Made by a program: the position numbers and the translations under genes. Below the pieces are notes generated by a model. That model made no database searches, was not told the DNA's origin, and was given only the letters and a program-made list of their open reading frames with translations. Below, piece by piece: positions 50,897 to 60,239 of a DNA stretch of 64,000 bases (within the stretch, counting starts at the first letter, position 1; each line of letters starts with the position of its first letter). Origin of the DNA: CAKZSB01 sp964573105 (GTDB lineage: Bacteria > Pseudomonadota > Gammaproteobacteria > Granulosicoccales > Granulosicoccaceae); NCBI GenBank assembly GCA_964573105.1, contig CAZNIS010000009.1, forward strand, positions 62,001 to 126,000. The letters run 5' to 3'.

Positions 50897-53791
50897 CTAG
50901 GCCGCTGATATCTTGCAGAGAGTAACCTTTGATTCCTGCATTTGCGTGACGGAATCATACCCATAGGTAAAGGCAGTGTTGGCCGCTTCACCACGGACGT
51001 ACGGTGCGGTGCCTTCGGGGTACTTGGATTCCAGATCCTCACCCTCGAAGTGCCCACCGAAGTGGAATGGTGTGAACACCACGCCCCGTCCGACTCGTGC
51101 GGTGACCATAGCCTTGACCTTGATCTTTCCGCCCTCTGGACTTTCGAGCCAAACCATCTGGTCGTGCTCGATGCCGACATCGTTGGCATCTGCCGGATTG
51201 ATCTCAACGAACATATCCTGCTGCAGTTCAGCCAGCCACGGATTCGAGCGAGATTCGTCGCCACCCCCTTCGTATTCGACCAGACGACCACTGGTGTGAA
51301 TCAGCGGGAAGTTCTCGCTGTGGTCCGTCGCCTGAATCGAGCTGTAGCGAGTCGGCAGTCGATAGAAAGACTTCCTGTCTTCGTAAGTCGGGTATTTTTC
51401 AACCAGATCGTAGCGATTGGTGTACAACGGCTCGCGGTGAATCGGCACCGGATCCGGGAAAGTCCAGACCACGGCACGGGCCTTGGCGTTACCAAACGGT
51501 GCGCAACCGTGATCGATCGCGACGCGCTGGATACCACCGGTCATATCGGTCTTCCAGTTCTTGCCTTCCGCGCCAGCTTTCTCTTCATCAGTGAGGTCGT
51601 CCCACCAGCCGAGTTTCTTCAGCACGTCGGCGCTGAACTCGGGGTAGCCGTCCTCGATTTCAGAACCAGCCGGGAATGAACCATCAGCCAGCAGACTGAC
51701 ACCATCGCGTTCTACGCCAAAGCGGGCTCGGAAACACAATCCTCCCTCGGCGACCGGCTTGCTGGTGTCGTATAGCAGCGGTGTGCCGGGGTGTTTCATC
51801 TCAGCGGTGCCCCAGCATGGCCATGGCATACCGTAGTACTCACCATCCAGCGGTCCGCCTTCGGCTTTCAGCGTAGTGGTGTTGAACATCTTGCGGAACT
51901 TCTTGTGTTCCTTCAGACGCTCCGGGCTTTGACCGGTGTAACCAATCGTCCACATTCCCTTGTTGTACTCGCGGGTGATGTCTTCGATCAGCGGCTCGTC
52001 GTTGTTGACCTCGATGTTCTTGCAGAACTCGTCGGCAAAACCGAGTTTTGCAGCGAGCTTGTACATGATGGTGTGATCAGGCAGCGACTCAAACAACGGC
52101 TCGATAACCTTCTCGCGCCATTGCAGCGAACGGTTTGAAGCAGTGACGGAGCCATAAGTCTCAAACTGCGTGGTAGCAGGCAGGATGTAGACGCCGTCCT
52201 CACGATCTGGCAGTACCGCCGAGTGCGTTGGGTAGGGATCGATGATGACCATCAGATCGAGCTTCTCCATCGCCTCTTTCATTTCCGGGCCACGGGTCTG
52301 ACTGTTGGGAGCGTGCCCCCACAACACCATCGCACGGATGTTGTCCTTCTGAGCGATGTTGCCCTTGTCTTCCAGCACGCCGTCAATCCAGCGCGAAACC
52401 GGCATACCCTTGGTATTCATCGGGCTGACAGGCTTACCCTTGGACTCCTCGTAGCTGCCGGCGTCGAAACGCGACTTGACCCACTCGCTGTCGAGATCCC
52501 AAACGCGCGACCAGTGACCCCAGGCGCCGGCAGACAGGCCGTAGTAGCCTGGCAGTGAGTGAGACAGAATGCAGAAATCAGTGGCGCCCTGGACGTTGTC
52601 GTGACCGCGGAAGATATTGGCACCGCCACCTGACACACCCATGTTGCCCAGTGCCAGTTGCATGACGCAGTAGGCGCGTGTGTTGTTGTTACCGATGGTG
52701 TGCTGGGTACCACCCATGCACCATACAATCGTGCCGGGCTTGTTGTCGTGCATGGTTTGCGCAGCTTCCTTGACCACCGCCTCCGGCACACCACTGACGC
52801 GCTCGACCTCATCCGGCGTCCACTTGGCGACTTCAGTACGGATCTCTTCCATACCGTAGACCCGCTGGTTGATGAAATTTTCATCTTCCCAGCCATTCTC
52901 AAAGATGTGCCACAAAATACCCCAGATCAGCGGTACGTCAGTGCCGGGACGAAAGCGAACGAATTGATCAGCGTGCGCGGCGGTACGAGTGAATCGTGGA
53001 TCACAGACGATCAGCTTGGAGCCGTTTTCCTTCGCCTTCAGGATGTGCTGCATCGCAACCGGGTGCGCCTCGGCTGCATTCGAGCCGATGAAAAACATCG
53101 CCTTCGAGTTGTGCATGTCGTTGTAGGAGTTGGTCATCGCACCGTAACCCCAGGTGTTCGCGACGCCCGCCACTGTGGTGGAGTGACAGATTCGCGCCTG
53201 GTGGTCGACGTTGTTGGTGCCCCACATGGCGGCGAACTTGCGGAACATGTACGCTTGTTCGTTGTTGAACTTGGCTGAACCAAGCCAGTAGACCGAATCG
53301 GGTCCCGATTGCTCGCGGATGTCCATCATCTGGTCGCCGATATCGTTGATCGCCTCTTCCCAGCTGACTTTCTTCCACTTGCCACCGGTGAGTTTCATCG
53401 GGTGCTTGACGCGCTTTTCGCCGTGTCCGTGCTCGCGTACTGAAGCGCCCTTGGCGCAGTGACCGCCGAGGTTCAGCGGCGATTCGTTATCGGGCTCCTG
53501 CCCGGTCCAGACTCCGTCCTGTACTTCGGCGACGACGCCGCAGCCGACCGAGCAGTGTGTGCAGACCGACAATTTTATATCTGTCGCCACGTCGGATTTG
53601 GGCGTATTTTCAGCCGCGCGGACCTTACCAACCATCGCCGGTGCGGCAACGCTTGCAATCGCAGCACCACCTGCGGTGATACCTGAGTTGCGCAGAAAAG
53701 TACGGCGGTTGACCGCGCGCCCAAACAAACCGGCGCCGGCGGACTCCTGCTGCCCGTCGACTCCAGTGCTGATTTTTTTCTTCAGTTTCAT
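50897..53791 (-). CDS. Formate dehydrogenase alpha subunit, molybdopterin, Cys-type, Tat-exported
   Basis: A 964-residue catalytic subunit oxidising formate to CO2. The Tat signal NRRTFLRNSG is at about 28-37, unusually preceded by a 27-residue N-terminal region. The [4Fe-4S] ligands are Cys77, Cys80, Cys84 and Cys112 (CTHCSVGC...GGHC). At the position of selenocysteine in E. coli FdnG this protein has Cys202 (ARICHSTTVAG; codon TGT), with the conserved His after it. The molybdopterin domains run to the C terminus. It acts with the beta and gamma subunits at the periplasmic face of the membrane. Confidence 0.97.
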   Translation of the reverse strand: MKLKKKISTGVDGQQESAGAGLFGRAVNRRTFLRNSGITAGGAAIASVAAPAMVGKVRAAENTPKSDVATDIKLSVCTHCSVGCGVVAEVQDGVWTGQEPDNESPLNLGGHCAKGASVREHGHGEKRVKHPMKLTGGKWKKVSWEEAINDIGDQMMDIREQSGPDSVYWLGSAKFNNEQAYMFRKFAAMWGTNNVDHQARICHSTTVAGVANTWGYGAMTNSYNDMHNSKAMFFIGSNAAEAHPVAMQHILKAKENGSKLIVCDPRFTRTAAHADQFVRFRPGTDVPLIWGILWHIFENGWEDENFINQRVYGMEEIRTEVAKWTPDEVERVSGVPEAVVKEAAQTMHDNKPGTIVWCMGGTQHTIGNNNTRAYCVMQLALGNMGVSGGGANIFRGHDNVQGATDFCILSHSLPGYYGLSAGAWGHWSRVWDLDSEWVKSRFDAGSYEESKGKPVSPMNTKGMPVSRWIDGVLEDKGNIAQKDNIRAMVLWGHAPNSQTRGPEMKEAMEKLDLMVIIDPYPTHSAVLPDREDGVYILPATTQFETYGSVTASNRSLQWREKVIEPLFESLPDHTIMYKLAAKLGFADEFCKNIEVNNDEPLIEDITREYNKGMWTIGYTGQSPERLKEHKKFRKMFNTTTLKAEGGPLDGEYYGMPWPCWGTAEMKHPGTPLLYDTSKPVAEGGLCFRARFGVERDGVSLLADGSFPAGSEIEDGYPEFSADVLKKLGWWDDLTDEEKAGAEGKNWKTDMTGGIQRVAIDHGCAPFGNAKARAVVWTFPDPVPIHREPLYTNRYDLVEKYPTYEDRKSFYRLPTRYSSIQATDHSENFPLIHTSGRLVEYEGGGDESRSNPWLAELQQDMFVEINPADANDVGIEHDQMVWLESPEGGKIKVKAMVTARVGRGVVFTPFHFGGHFEGEDLESKYPEGTAPYVRGEAANTAFTYGYDSVTQMQESKVTLCKISAA

Positions 53792-53806
53792 CGAGGATCT
53801 CCAGGC

Positions 53807-54010
53807 CTAGAAGCGAGCCAGTTGGTAGTAATCGCGGATGTACTCGTTTTCCTGATAGCCCTTGTCAGCCACAGGCGCCACTTCGGGTGTTTTCGGTTCA
53901 GCCGCGATTGTGGTCACAGGTGCTGCCACCGCCGCGGCACCACCCGCAACAGCCGCCCCTTTCAAGAAGTTGCGACGATCGGACCGAATGAATTTGGGAC
54001 TCTTGTTCAA
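53807..54010 (-). CDS. Formate dehydrogenase region Tat-signal small protein
   Basis: A 67-residue protein that is mostly a twin-arginine signal (SDRRNFLKGAAVAGGAAAVAAP), followed by a short tail ending YIRDYYQLARF. This agrees with the 'formate dehydrogenase region TAT target' family found only beside such FDH operons. The function is unknown; it may be an accessory subunit of the exported enzyme. It lies 15 bases before the alpha gene. Confidence 0.9.
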   Translation of the reverse strand: MNKSPKFIRSDRRNFLKGAAVAGGAAAVAAPVTTIAAEPKTPEVAPVADKGYQENEYIRDYYQLARF

Positions 54011-54041
54011 GGATCACTCCTCCCGTTTGTTTGGTTAACCA

Positions 54042-54695
54042 TCAAACTGGCATGCTCAGGTACTGACTCTCAACCGAGAAAAAGCACTCGCCGAGATTGC
54101 CCACCGCACGATAGAAATCAGCTGCGGGCGCTGCTTGTAATTGGGTCAGAAAATCTGCCGCCCAGGGCGCCAGATGCTCGTTGTAGAATTTTCGCTGCGT
54201 GGCGAAATCGATATCATCGGAGGTAATTATAGCTGCCATGACCTGACACATCGCAGCAATATGATCTTCGGACTCCGGCACGTCCTCGCGCCGTTCGAAA
54301 CCGAGTCGTCGCAAATCTGCACGCAGCAAACCGAGTGGTTTCTCCATCAGAAAGCCGGTCAGGTGCCAGGATCCATAGGGCACCACCTGTCCCCGGCCGA
54401 CGCCGATAAAAAGATCGTGGTATTCGTCATCTATGGATTGCGGATCGCTGTTTTCAGCTGCCTTGCGCAGCATCTCCCACGCCATTTCCAGCGGCGTCTC
54501 GGGTGCGGATACAGGATCCATCGAGCGCACGGCTTCCAGTAAATCACCGTTGGCCGGCCCCGCAAGCAGCGCACCGAGCGCCACGTAAGTGTTGGCCCGG
54601 TCCTGCATCTCGGCTGCACCGGCGAGCGATTCCTCGCTATGGACCGGGATTACTCCGCCGGTCGTGTTGCCACGACTGGAACGTTCAGAGTGCAT
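54042..54695 (-). CDS. TorD/DmsD-like molybdoenzyme chaperone
   Basis: A 217-residue all-helical protein. The segment IDDEYHDLFIGVGRGQVVPY, then GSWHLTGFLMEKPLGLLR and the later PESEDHIAAMCQVM match the TorD/redox-enzyme maturation protein family, which binds Tat signals of molybdoenzymes. The target here is presumably the FDH alpha subunit. ATG 54695 is chosen because the family begins near there. An ATG at 54836 overlapping the upstream stop (ATGCCTGA) is a real alternative and would add 47 non-conserved-looking residues. Confidence 0.88.
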   Translation of the reverse strand: MHSERSSRGNTTGGVIPVHSEESLAGAAEMQDRANTYVALGALLAGPANGDLLEAVRSMDPVSAPETPLEMAWEMLRKAAENSDPQSIDDEYHDLFIGVGRGQVVPYGSWHLTGFLMEKPLGLLRADLRRLGFERREDVPESEDHIAAMCQVMAAIITSDDIDFATQRKFYNEHLAPWAADFLTQLQAAPAADFYRAVGNLGECFFSVESQYLSMPV

Positions 54696-54828
54696 ATGGT
54701 TTGGCAATGGAAAACATAGGCTGTGGTTGGTATTTTCCTCGTCCTCGCATTCTGCGTGATAAAACCGCCTATTACCAGACCTTTTCTCGCTTCTGTCATT
54801 TTCGCCCGGGGCGCTGTCGATCGACACC

Positions 54829-56481
54829 TCAGGCATCGCGATGCACGTCGATGCCAGACTGACCGTCGATGAATATATCTTTGACTCGACAATCGTCGCA
54901 CATCTTCAATCGCCGTTTGGACTTGTCATCCTCGAACATCCAGTGTCCTTCCAGTTTTCCCAACATCCGGCTAATGATGCGCGCGGTGGCAAACGGCGTG
55001 TTACAGACGATGCAGTTGAATGGCTGTTCTTCATTCAACACACGCGGTCGCCTGGCGACTTCAGAGTCAAGCAGATAGCCCGGCACCAGAGTAATGGCAT
55101 TTTCCGGGCAAGCCTGCTCACAGGTGCCACATTGCACACAGGCCGATTCGATCAGTTTGAGCTGTGGCAGTGTCTCACCATCCTGCAACGCTCGCGCCGG
55201 ACAGGTCGTGACACAGGCCAGACACAGCGTGCAGGCATCGGAATTGACGACGACCTCTCCAAACGGCGCGCCGGCGGGAAGATCGACGCGCTGATCCGAG
55301 ACTGTCGCATCGCCAAAGTGCTGCAGCAGATAGTCGGTGGCAAGCCTTATCGTCTGTCGCTTGTCGTTGAAGGTGAGGTAACTTGCCGGTGTTATGTCGT
55401 TGGCGGGAAAGCTGCCCACCTGTTCGTTGATCGGGTCCGCCTGCTGCGCCGCAACGAGCATAATTCGATCCGCCAATCCCAGCGGTTCGAGGATTCGATT
55501 GGCGATGACTATCTGCTCGCTGAGAGCGCGATGCATCGAAGATGCGCTGTCCGGCGCATCGATCAGCACCGCTGACACCCCCATCGCAAACGCGGAAAAC
55601 CAGATATCCATACCCACCGAGCCGGCCTCTTCGACAGCCAGCGGCAACAAACCCGGCACCAGTTGGCCCGCCATTGCGTCTATTCGACTTGCGGCCTCGT
55701 CTGCATCGTGCAACAGCAACACAATCGGATCACTGGTCGATTGGCGATGCGCGCTCAACAGGGCTGACAGTTGTTCGATTGCATCGGCAGGCGCCGGATA
55801 GGCATAGCGCGTCGCACCAGTTGGGCAACTCGTCGCACAACTGCCACAGCCCTGACAGAGGTAGGGATCGAATGACACCCCCTCTCCTGCCGATGTAATC
55901 GCGCCGGTTGAACAGACGTCGATACAGGCAGTACAGGCGGTGATCCCGCTGCGTGAATGGGCACAGATCGAGGGGTCGTATTCAAAATATTTGGGCTTTT
56001 CGAATTCCCCCTGCAGCTCGGTGAGCCCGCTCAAAACCTCGGTAAGCGCGGTTTCGTCCAGTCCCGCAACCGCGTGGTAGCCAAAGGGCGCGAGCTCCAT
56101 GGTCAACAGCCTGGGCACAGACAGATCCACCACCAGATCAAAGCCGCCACCGGCACGGTCCTGCATCTGCCACAGCGACTTTCCATCAAGTTCGCAGTCA
56201 AAGCGGCCAAGGTGCCCTTGCAGGTTACTTGTCGGGCCAGAGAAAACCTTGATCCCGGACTCAGTGGCACGCCGGGTGACCGGCCCGTCCGCTGTCGGCT
56301 CCAGCACCGTCAAGCCAGGCAAATCGAGTCGCTCAGCGATGTCGATCGCAGCAGTGATGTCACCGATCACCAGGCAATGCCCGGCAGACTGATATGCGAG
56401 CAGGGAGGTGGGCGCAGGCGCCTTGCTGGCAATGCCATCCCGGGAGACAAAGTCGATTGGCGTGGCCTGATCGTCACTCAT
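54829..56481 (-). CDS. Multi-cluster 4Fe-4S ferredoxin-type protein of the FDH locus
   Basis: A 550-residue iron-sulfur protein. Four ferredoxin-type motifs are visible: CTACIDVCSTGAI (about 182), CQGCGSCATSCPTGA (about 209), CTLCLACVTTCPARAL (about 422) and CVQCGTCEQACPENAI (about 453). A C-terminal CIVCNTP...CDDC pair may bind zinc or another cluster. Between the first two and last two motifs is a roughly 190-residue domain with Rossmann-like segments. The ATG abuts the DUF3306 stop (TAAATG). Proteins of this kind accompany DUF3305/DUF3306 in proteobacterial FDH clusters; the exact role is not established. Confidence 0.9.
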   Translation of the reverse strand: MSDDQATPIDFVSRDGIASKAPAPTSLLAYQSAGHCLVIGDITAAIDIAERLDLPGLTVLEPTADGPVTRRATESGIKVFSGPTSNLQGHLGRFDCELDGKSLWQMQDRAGGGFDLVVDLSVPRLLTMELAPFGYHAVAGLDETALTEVLSGLTELQGEFEKPKYFEYDPSICAHSRSGITACTACIDVCSTGAITSAGEGVSFDPYLCQGCGSCATSCPTGATRYAYPAPADAIEQLSALLSAHRQSTSDPIVLLLHDADEAASRIDAMAGQLVPGLLPLAVEEAGSVGMDIWFSAFAMGVSAVLIDAPDSASSMHRALSEQIVIANRILEPLGLADRIMLVAAQQADPINEQVGSFPANDITPASYLTFNDKRQTIRLATDYLLQHFGDATVSDQRVDLPAGAPFGEVVVNSDACTLCLACVTTCPARALQDGETLPQLKLIESACVQCGTCEQACPENAITLVPGYLLDSEVARRPRVLNEEQPFNCIVCNTPFATARIISRMLGKLEGHWMFEDDKSKRRLKMCDDCRVKDIFIDGQSGIDVHRDA

Positions 56482-57222
56482 TTAGGATGCTTTCCCGGTC
56501 TGATCCGTAGATCTTGGTTTGTTGTCAGAGTCGTGCACTGCCGGCTGTCCGGGTGCGACGTCGGTTGCCGAGTCGAGGTTGGGCTGTACTGCCGCCGAAT
56601 CGGTGGCATCAGCGTCAGTGTCGGGCGCCGTCTCTTTGGTGTCAGGTGCATCGACGATGTCATCTGCTTCATCGTCTGTCTCTGCGGTTTGCGCAAGCTC
56701 GGCTTCTGCCTGCTTTGCCCGCGCCTCCTCAAGTTCGGCTTCCTGCTTCGCCAGCCGCGCCTTCTCCTCGCGCCGCATCTGGAATTTCATATCAGAGGTT
56801 ATGGTGTCACCCAGCGGCTCGAAACTGGTGAAATCATCATCGTAGTCATCAAGACCGTCTCGCGCCTTGAAAAGACCACTAAAGAACAGTTTCTTCAGCG
56901 CCATTTGACGCAACTCCTTGCTCACGCCTTCGGACATGAAGGGCGTGTAGTCACTGTCGGCATTCAACGTTTCGATCGGTTGCATGTCATCATCGGTCAG
57001 CACCGGCTCTTCGGCCTGTTCAGCCACGGCTGCATCGGCCAGCGCCTCTTCGGCTAGCGCTACTTCGCCGGTGTCAACGTGGGTGACGGCATCGTCTGCT
57101 AGATCTGCTGACGGCGCTGCCACATCCGCCTGGTCCGTCTTGCGTTGCGACCAGCGTTGCAGAAAGCCGCGCCCGGACGGCTGCGCCTCAGCTTCCTCGG
57201 GGTTTTCTGGCGAATGGCTCAT
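56482..57222 (-). CDS. DUF3306 protein
   Basis: A 246-residue acidic protein with a conserved core RGFLQRWSQRK near the N terminus and YTPFMSEGVSKELRQMALKKLFFSGLF in the middle, then a coiled-coil and a repetitive Asp/Ala/Thr-rich tail. This arrangement is typical of DUF3306 proteins, which are found next to DUF3305 and formate dehydrogenase. No enzymatic motif is seen. ATG 57222; the frame opens further upstream inside the DUF3305 gene, and the two genes overlap by 35 bases. Confidence 0.88.
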   Translation of the reverse strand: MSHSPENPEEAEAQPSGRGFLQRWSQRKTDQADVAAPSADLADDAVTHVDTGEVALAEEALADAAVAEQAEEPVLTDDDMQPIETLNADSDYTPFMSEGVSKELRQMALKKLFFSGLFKARDGLDDYDDDFTSFEPLGDTITSDMKFQMRREEKARLAKQEAELEEARAKQAEAELAQTAETDDEADDIVDAPDTKETAPDTDADATDSAAVQPNLDSATDVAPGQPAVHDSDNKPRSTDQTGKAS

Positions 57223-57727
57223 CTTGTTGTTCCTGGCTGTGCCACTGTTTGCGCTTGCGTCGCTTTTTTTGCGAAGGCGCGTAATTTTCCAATACGAAAC
57301 GCTCCAGCACCTGATAAATCTCGGCCGGCATACTCGCAGACAACACCGTGTCATCTGCCTCGTGGTAGGCCATCGCCTCGTCGTAGTCAGCAGTCACCAG
57401 CAACGGGGCGATTTCATCATCCTCATCTTCCTGACACACCACGTAGATTTGTTGCTGCTCCCCGACCAGGGTGTGCCAATAGCTCTCACCGCCATCGCGA
57501 TAGAAATTCAGCTCAAAGCCTGTCCACAGATAGCGGTTGACATCGTCTGACTCAAGGACCGTCGTCTTTTCGCGCACTGCAGTCTCACCCTCGGCTCGCA
57601 GCACAACATCGGCGAGTGCCCAGACCTTGTGTGGAAATCCGGAGGATAGCGTGATCGATCGCTGCTCAAGCAGCACACCGATATTGAATGATGGCGCTCG
57701 ACGCCCGTCCTGCAACAGGTCGTTCAA
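57188..57727 (-). CDS. DUF3305 protein
   Basis: A 179-residue protein matching DUF3305: FNIGVLLEQRSITLSSGFPHKVWALADVV, YLWTGFELNFYRDGGESYWHTLVGEQQQIYVVC (in part), and MPAEIYQVLERFVLENYAPS. It is the first gene of the minus-strand FDH operon. It is probably a maturation or assembly factor, but its activity is unknown. It is divergent from fdhD across 180 bases that must hold both promoters. Confidence 0.9.
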   Translation of the reverse strand: MNDLLQDGRRAPSFNIGVLLEQRSITLSSGFPHKVWALADVVLRAEGETAVREKTTVLESDDVNRYLWTGFELNFYRDGGESYWHTLVGEQQQIYVVCQEDEDDEIAPLLVTADYDEAMAYHEADDTVLSASMPAEIYQVLERFVLENYAPSQKKRRKRKQWHSQEQQDEPFARKPRGS

Positions 57728-57907
57728 GTTGTGTACGCCTTGTGGAGCATTGCATTATCCCCTGCCCGGAAGCTGTGATATCGTGCAAAGCATACTCGAA
57801 TAACCAACGCTCTGGCGCGTAAACGCAAGCAGATCCCCAGTTGCCATCCGATCAGGCACGCGGTACTGGCAAATCTGCGACACGGCCCCGGCGCCTGCGG
57901 ACGACCA

Positions 57908-58798
57908 TTGAACGATAAGCAAACACTCTATCAACCCGAACTCAGCCAGCAGGGCCTGATCCCGACGCATCCGGTAGCGGTTGTGAACGAATTCGGCGAG
58001 CAGAACGAGCAGAACATCCCGGGCGAACTGCCCCTGACGATCAGAATCGACGACACTGAAATCGTCACCCTGATGACGCTCGGCTCGCAGCCCGAGGCGC
58101 TGACACTGGGCTATGTGCGCAACCAGAAGCTGATCGAGGATCTCCACGAGATTAAATCGGTCCACGTCGACTGGGATCGCGAGCTGGTGCAGGTAACCAC
58201 TCGCAGCGGTGAAGGTATCGACGACTGGCAGGAGAAGCTCAACCGCAAGATTGTAACCAGCGGCTGCGGACAGGGGACCGTGTTCAGCTGTACGCTCGAC
58301 AAGCTCTATGATGTGCGCCTGCCAAAGGCCGAAATCCAGCAGTCACAGCTCTACGAATTGATCCGCCAGGTCGGCAAACTCAATCATATCTACCGTCAGG
58401 CCGGCGCAGTACACGGCTGTGGACTATGCGAAGGCACCGAATCGCTGATCCACGTCGAAGATGTCGGGCGGCACAATGCTGCCGATGCAGTGTCGGGCCA
58501 CATGTGGCTGCAGGGCATCACCGGCGAGGGAAAAATCTTCTACACCACCGGCCGCCTGACCTCAGAAATCGTCATGAAAACCGCGTTTATGGGGGTGCCG
58601 GCGCTGGTCTCGCGATCCGGCGTCACGCAGATGGGCCTGGAGCTTGCGCAGGATTTGGGCGTCACCGTCATTGCCCGTGCCAAGGGTCGACACTTTCTGG
58701 TTTATCACGGTGCCGAGAACGTCGAATTTGACGCGATTCCGCCCAAACGCACAGTGCCGCCGCCAACCAAGGGCATGATGGATCTGCGGTCCCACTAG
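57908..58798 (+). CDS. fdhD: FdhD, formate dehydrogenase accessory sulfurtransferase
   Basis: A 296-residue protein that transfers sulfur from a cysteine desulfurase to the molybdenum cofactor, needed for FDH activity. NEFGEQNEQNIPGELPLTI, TLGSQPEALTLGYV, VEDVGRHNAADAV, TTGRLTSEIVMKTA and PALVSRSGVT are diagnostic. In the mobile loop of E. coli FdhD a CxxC pair is used; here the loop reads TSGCGQGT, with Cys120 but Gly at the second position. Another Cys pair, CGLC (171-174), lies further on. The start is TTG 57908. It is followed 67 bases later by pncB. Confidence 0.92.
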   Translation: MNDKQTLYQPELSQQGLIPTHPVAVVNEFGEQNEQNIPGELPLTIRIDDTEIVTLMTLGSQPEALTLGYVRNQKLIEDLHEIKSVHVDWDRELVQVTTRSGEGIDDWQEKLNRKIVTSGCGQGTVFSCTLDKLYDVRLPKAEIQQSQLYELIRQVGKLNHIYRQAGAVHGCGLCEGTESLIHVEDVGRHNAADAVSGHMWLQGITGEGKIFYTTGRLTSEIVMKTAFMGVPALVSRSGVTQMGLELAQDLGVTVIARAKGRHFLVYHGAENVEFDAIPPKRTVPPPTKGMMDLRSH

Positions 58799-58865
58799 CA
58801 TCCCCGGACAGGCAGGCGAGTGAGCGCCTGGTCGACCGTGCAAACAGGCGAAGGTAAGCGACACC

Positions 58866-60170
58866 ATGGCAAACATCGATATCGCCAAGCGAGTCTACGA
58901 CCACACATTCAAGCTCGATCCCATCATTCGCAGCCTGATCGACACAGACGTCTACAAGCTGCTGATGCTGCAGACCATCTGGCGCGAGTGGCGTACCATT
59001 CCTGTCACTTTTTCGCTGATCAATCGCAGCAAGACGGTAAAACTCGCCAAGGAAATCGATGTCGCTGAACTGCGTGAGCAACTCGATCACGCACGCACCA
59101 TTCGGCTGTCGAAAAAAGAGCACATCTGGCTCGCGGGCAACACTTTCTACGGCAAAGAGCGATTGTTTCGCGCCGATTTTCTCCAGTGGCTAAAGAGCTA
59201 TCAATTGCCCGAATACGAACTGACCGTCCGCGACGAACAGTATCAGATTGATATTCACGGCAGCTGGGCCGATGTCACCCTGTGGGAGATACCACTGCTC
59301 GCGATCATCAGCGAGTTGCGCTCACGCTCGGCGATGCGCGGCATGGGACGCTTTGAAGTCGATGTGACCTATGCTCGCGCCAAAGCAAAAATGTGGGAAA
59401 AGGTGCTGCGTCTGGCGCGCCTGCCCGACCTCAAGATCGCCGACTTTGGCACCCGGCGCCGACACAGCTTTCTGTGGCAGCGCTGGTGCGTCGATGCGCT
59501 GAAGGAAGGGCTTGCCAACAATTTCATCGGCACCAGCAACGTGTTGCTTGCGATGGACCATGATCTCGAGGCGATCGGCACCAACGCACACGAGTTGCCA
59601 ATGGTCGCCGCCGCCCTCGCCGATGGCGACGAACAACTCGCCCGGGCACCCTATACGGTGCTCGAGAGCTGGCAGAAAACCTACGACAGCAACTTGCGTA
59701 TCGCCCTGCCGGATACCTATGGCACAACTCGCTTCCTGCAGGACGCCCCCGACTGGCTGGCGGACTGGAGCGGCTTCAGGGTCGACTCAAAAGACCCGAT
59801 CGAGGGTGGGGAGGAGCTGATTCAGTGGTGGCGCCAGAAGGACCGGGATCCGATGGAAAAACTGATCATCTTCTCCGATGGCCTGGATATCGACACGATC
59901 GAGGCGACCTATCGCCATTTCGAGGGCCGGGTGCGGACAAGCTTCGGCTGGGGCACCAATCTGACCAACGATTTTCGCGAATGCGCGCCCTACAAAAACG
60001 AGCAGTTGCGGGCTTTTTCAGTGGTCTGCAAAGTCACTCGCGCCGATGGTCGCGACACGGTCAAGCTATCCGACAATCTGGCGAAGGCCACCGGCCCCAA
60101 AGACGAGATCAACCGCTATTTGCGGGTGTTTGGCGCCGACAATCGCACCACCATGTCGGTAGACGTCTGA
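58866..60170 (+). CDS. pncB: Nicotinate phosphoribosyltransferase
   Basis: A 434-residue NAD-salvage enzyme. LIDTDVYKLLMLQTIW near the N terminus, FGTRRRHSFLWQ, the phosphohistidine segment AIGTNAHELPMV, and FSDGLDIDTIEATYRHFEGRVRTSFGWGTNL (in part) are typical. The length agrees with the E. coli PncB type (400) plus a short N-terminal extension. It follows fdhD on the same strand and may share its transcript. Any link between NAD salvage and formate oxidation is inferred only from position. Confidence 0.95.
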   Translation: MANIDIAKRVYDHTFKLDPIIRSLIDTDVYKLLMLQTIWREWRTIPVTFSLINRSKTVKLAKEIDVAELREQLDHARTIRLSKKEHIWLAGNTFYGKERLFRADFLQWLKSYQLPEYELTVRDEQYQIDIHGSWADVTLWEIPLLAIISELRSRSAMRGMGRFEVDVTYARAKAKMWEKVLRLARLPDLKIADFGTRRRHSFLWQRWCVDALKEGLANNFIGTSNVLLAMDHDLEAIGTNAHELPMVAAALADGDEQLARAPYTVLESWQKTYDSNLRIALPDTYGTTRFLQDAPDWLADWSGFRVDSKDPIEGGEELIQWWRQKDRDPMEKLIIFSDGLDIDTIEATYRHFEGRVRTSFGWGTNLTNDFRECAPYKNEQLRAFSVVCKVTRADGRDTVKLSDNLAKATGPKDEINRYLRVFGADNRTTMSVDV

Positions 60171-60239
60171 GCGCGCAGCAGGTAAGCACTAAAGATTACC
60201 AAAAAGGCCTATATCTAACGAACGTGATACCATCGAACG

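Noticed and set aside
53186..53188. Selenocysteine in formate dehydrogenase alpha
   Set aside because: The codon at the active-site position is TGT (Cys), not TGA, and no in-frame stop interrupts the gene, so no SECIS is needed.
55957..57057. 366-codon plus-strand frame across the ferredoxin and DUF3306 genes
   Set aside because: It is antisense to two well-supported genes and Arg/Gly/Leu-rich with no motif.
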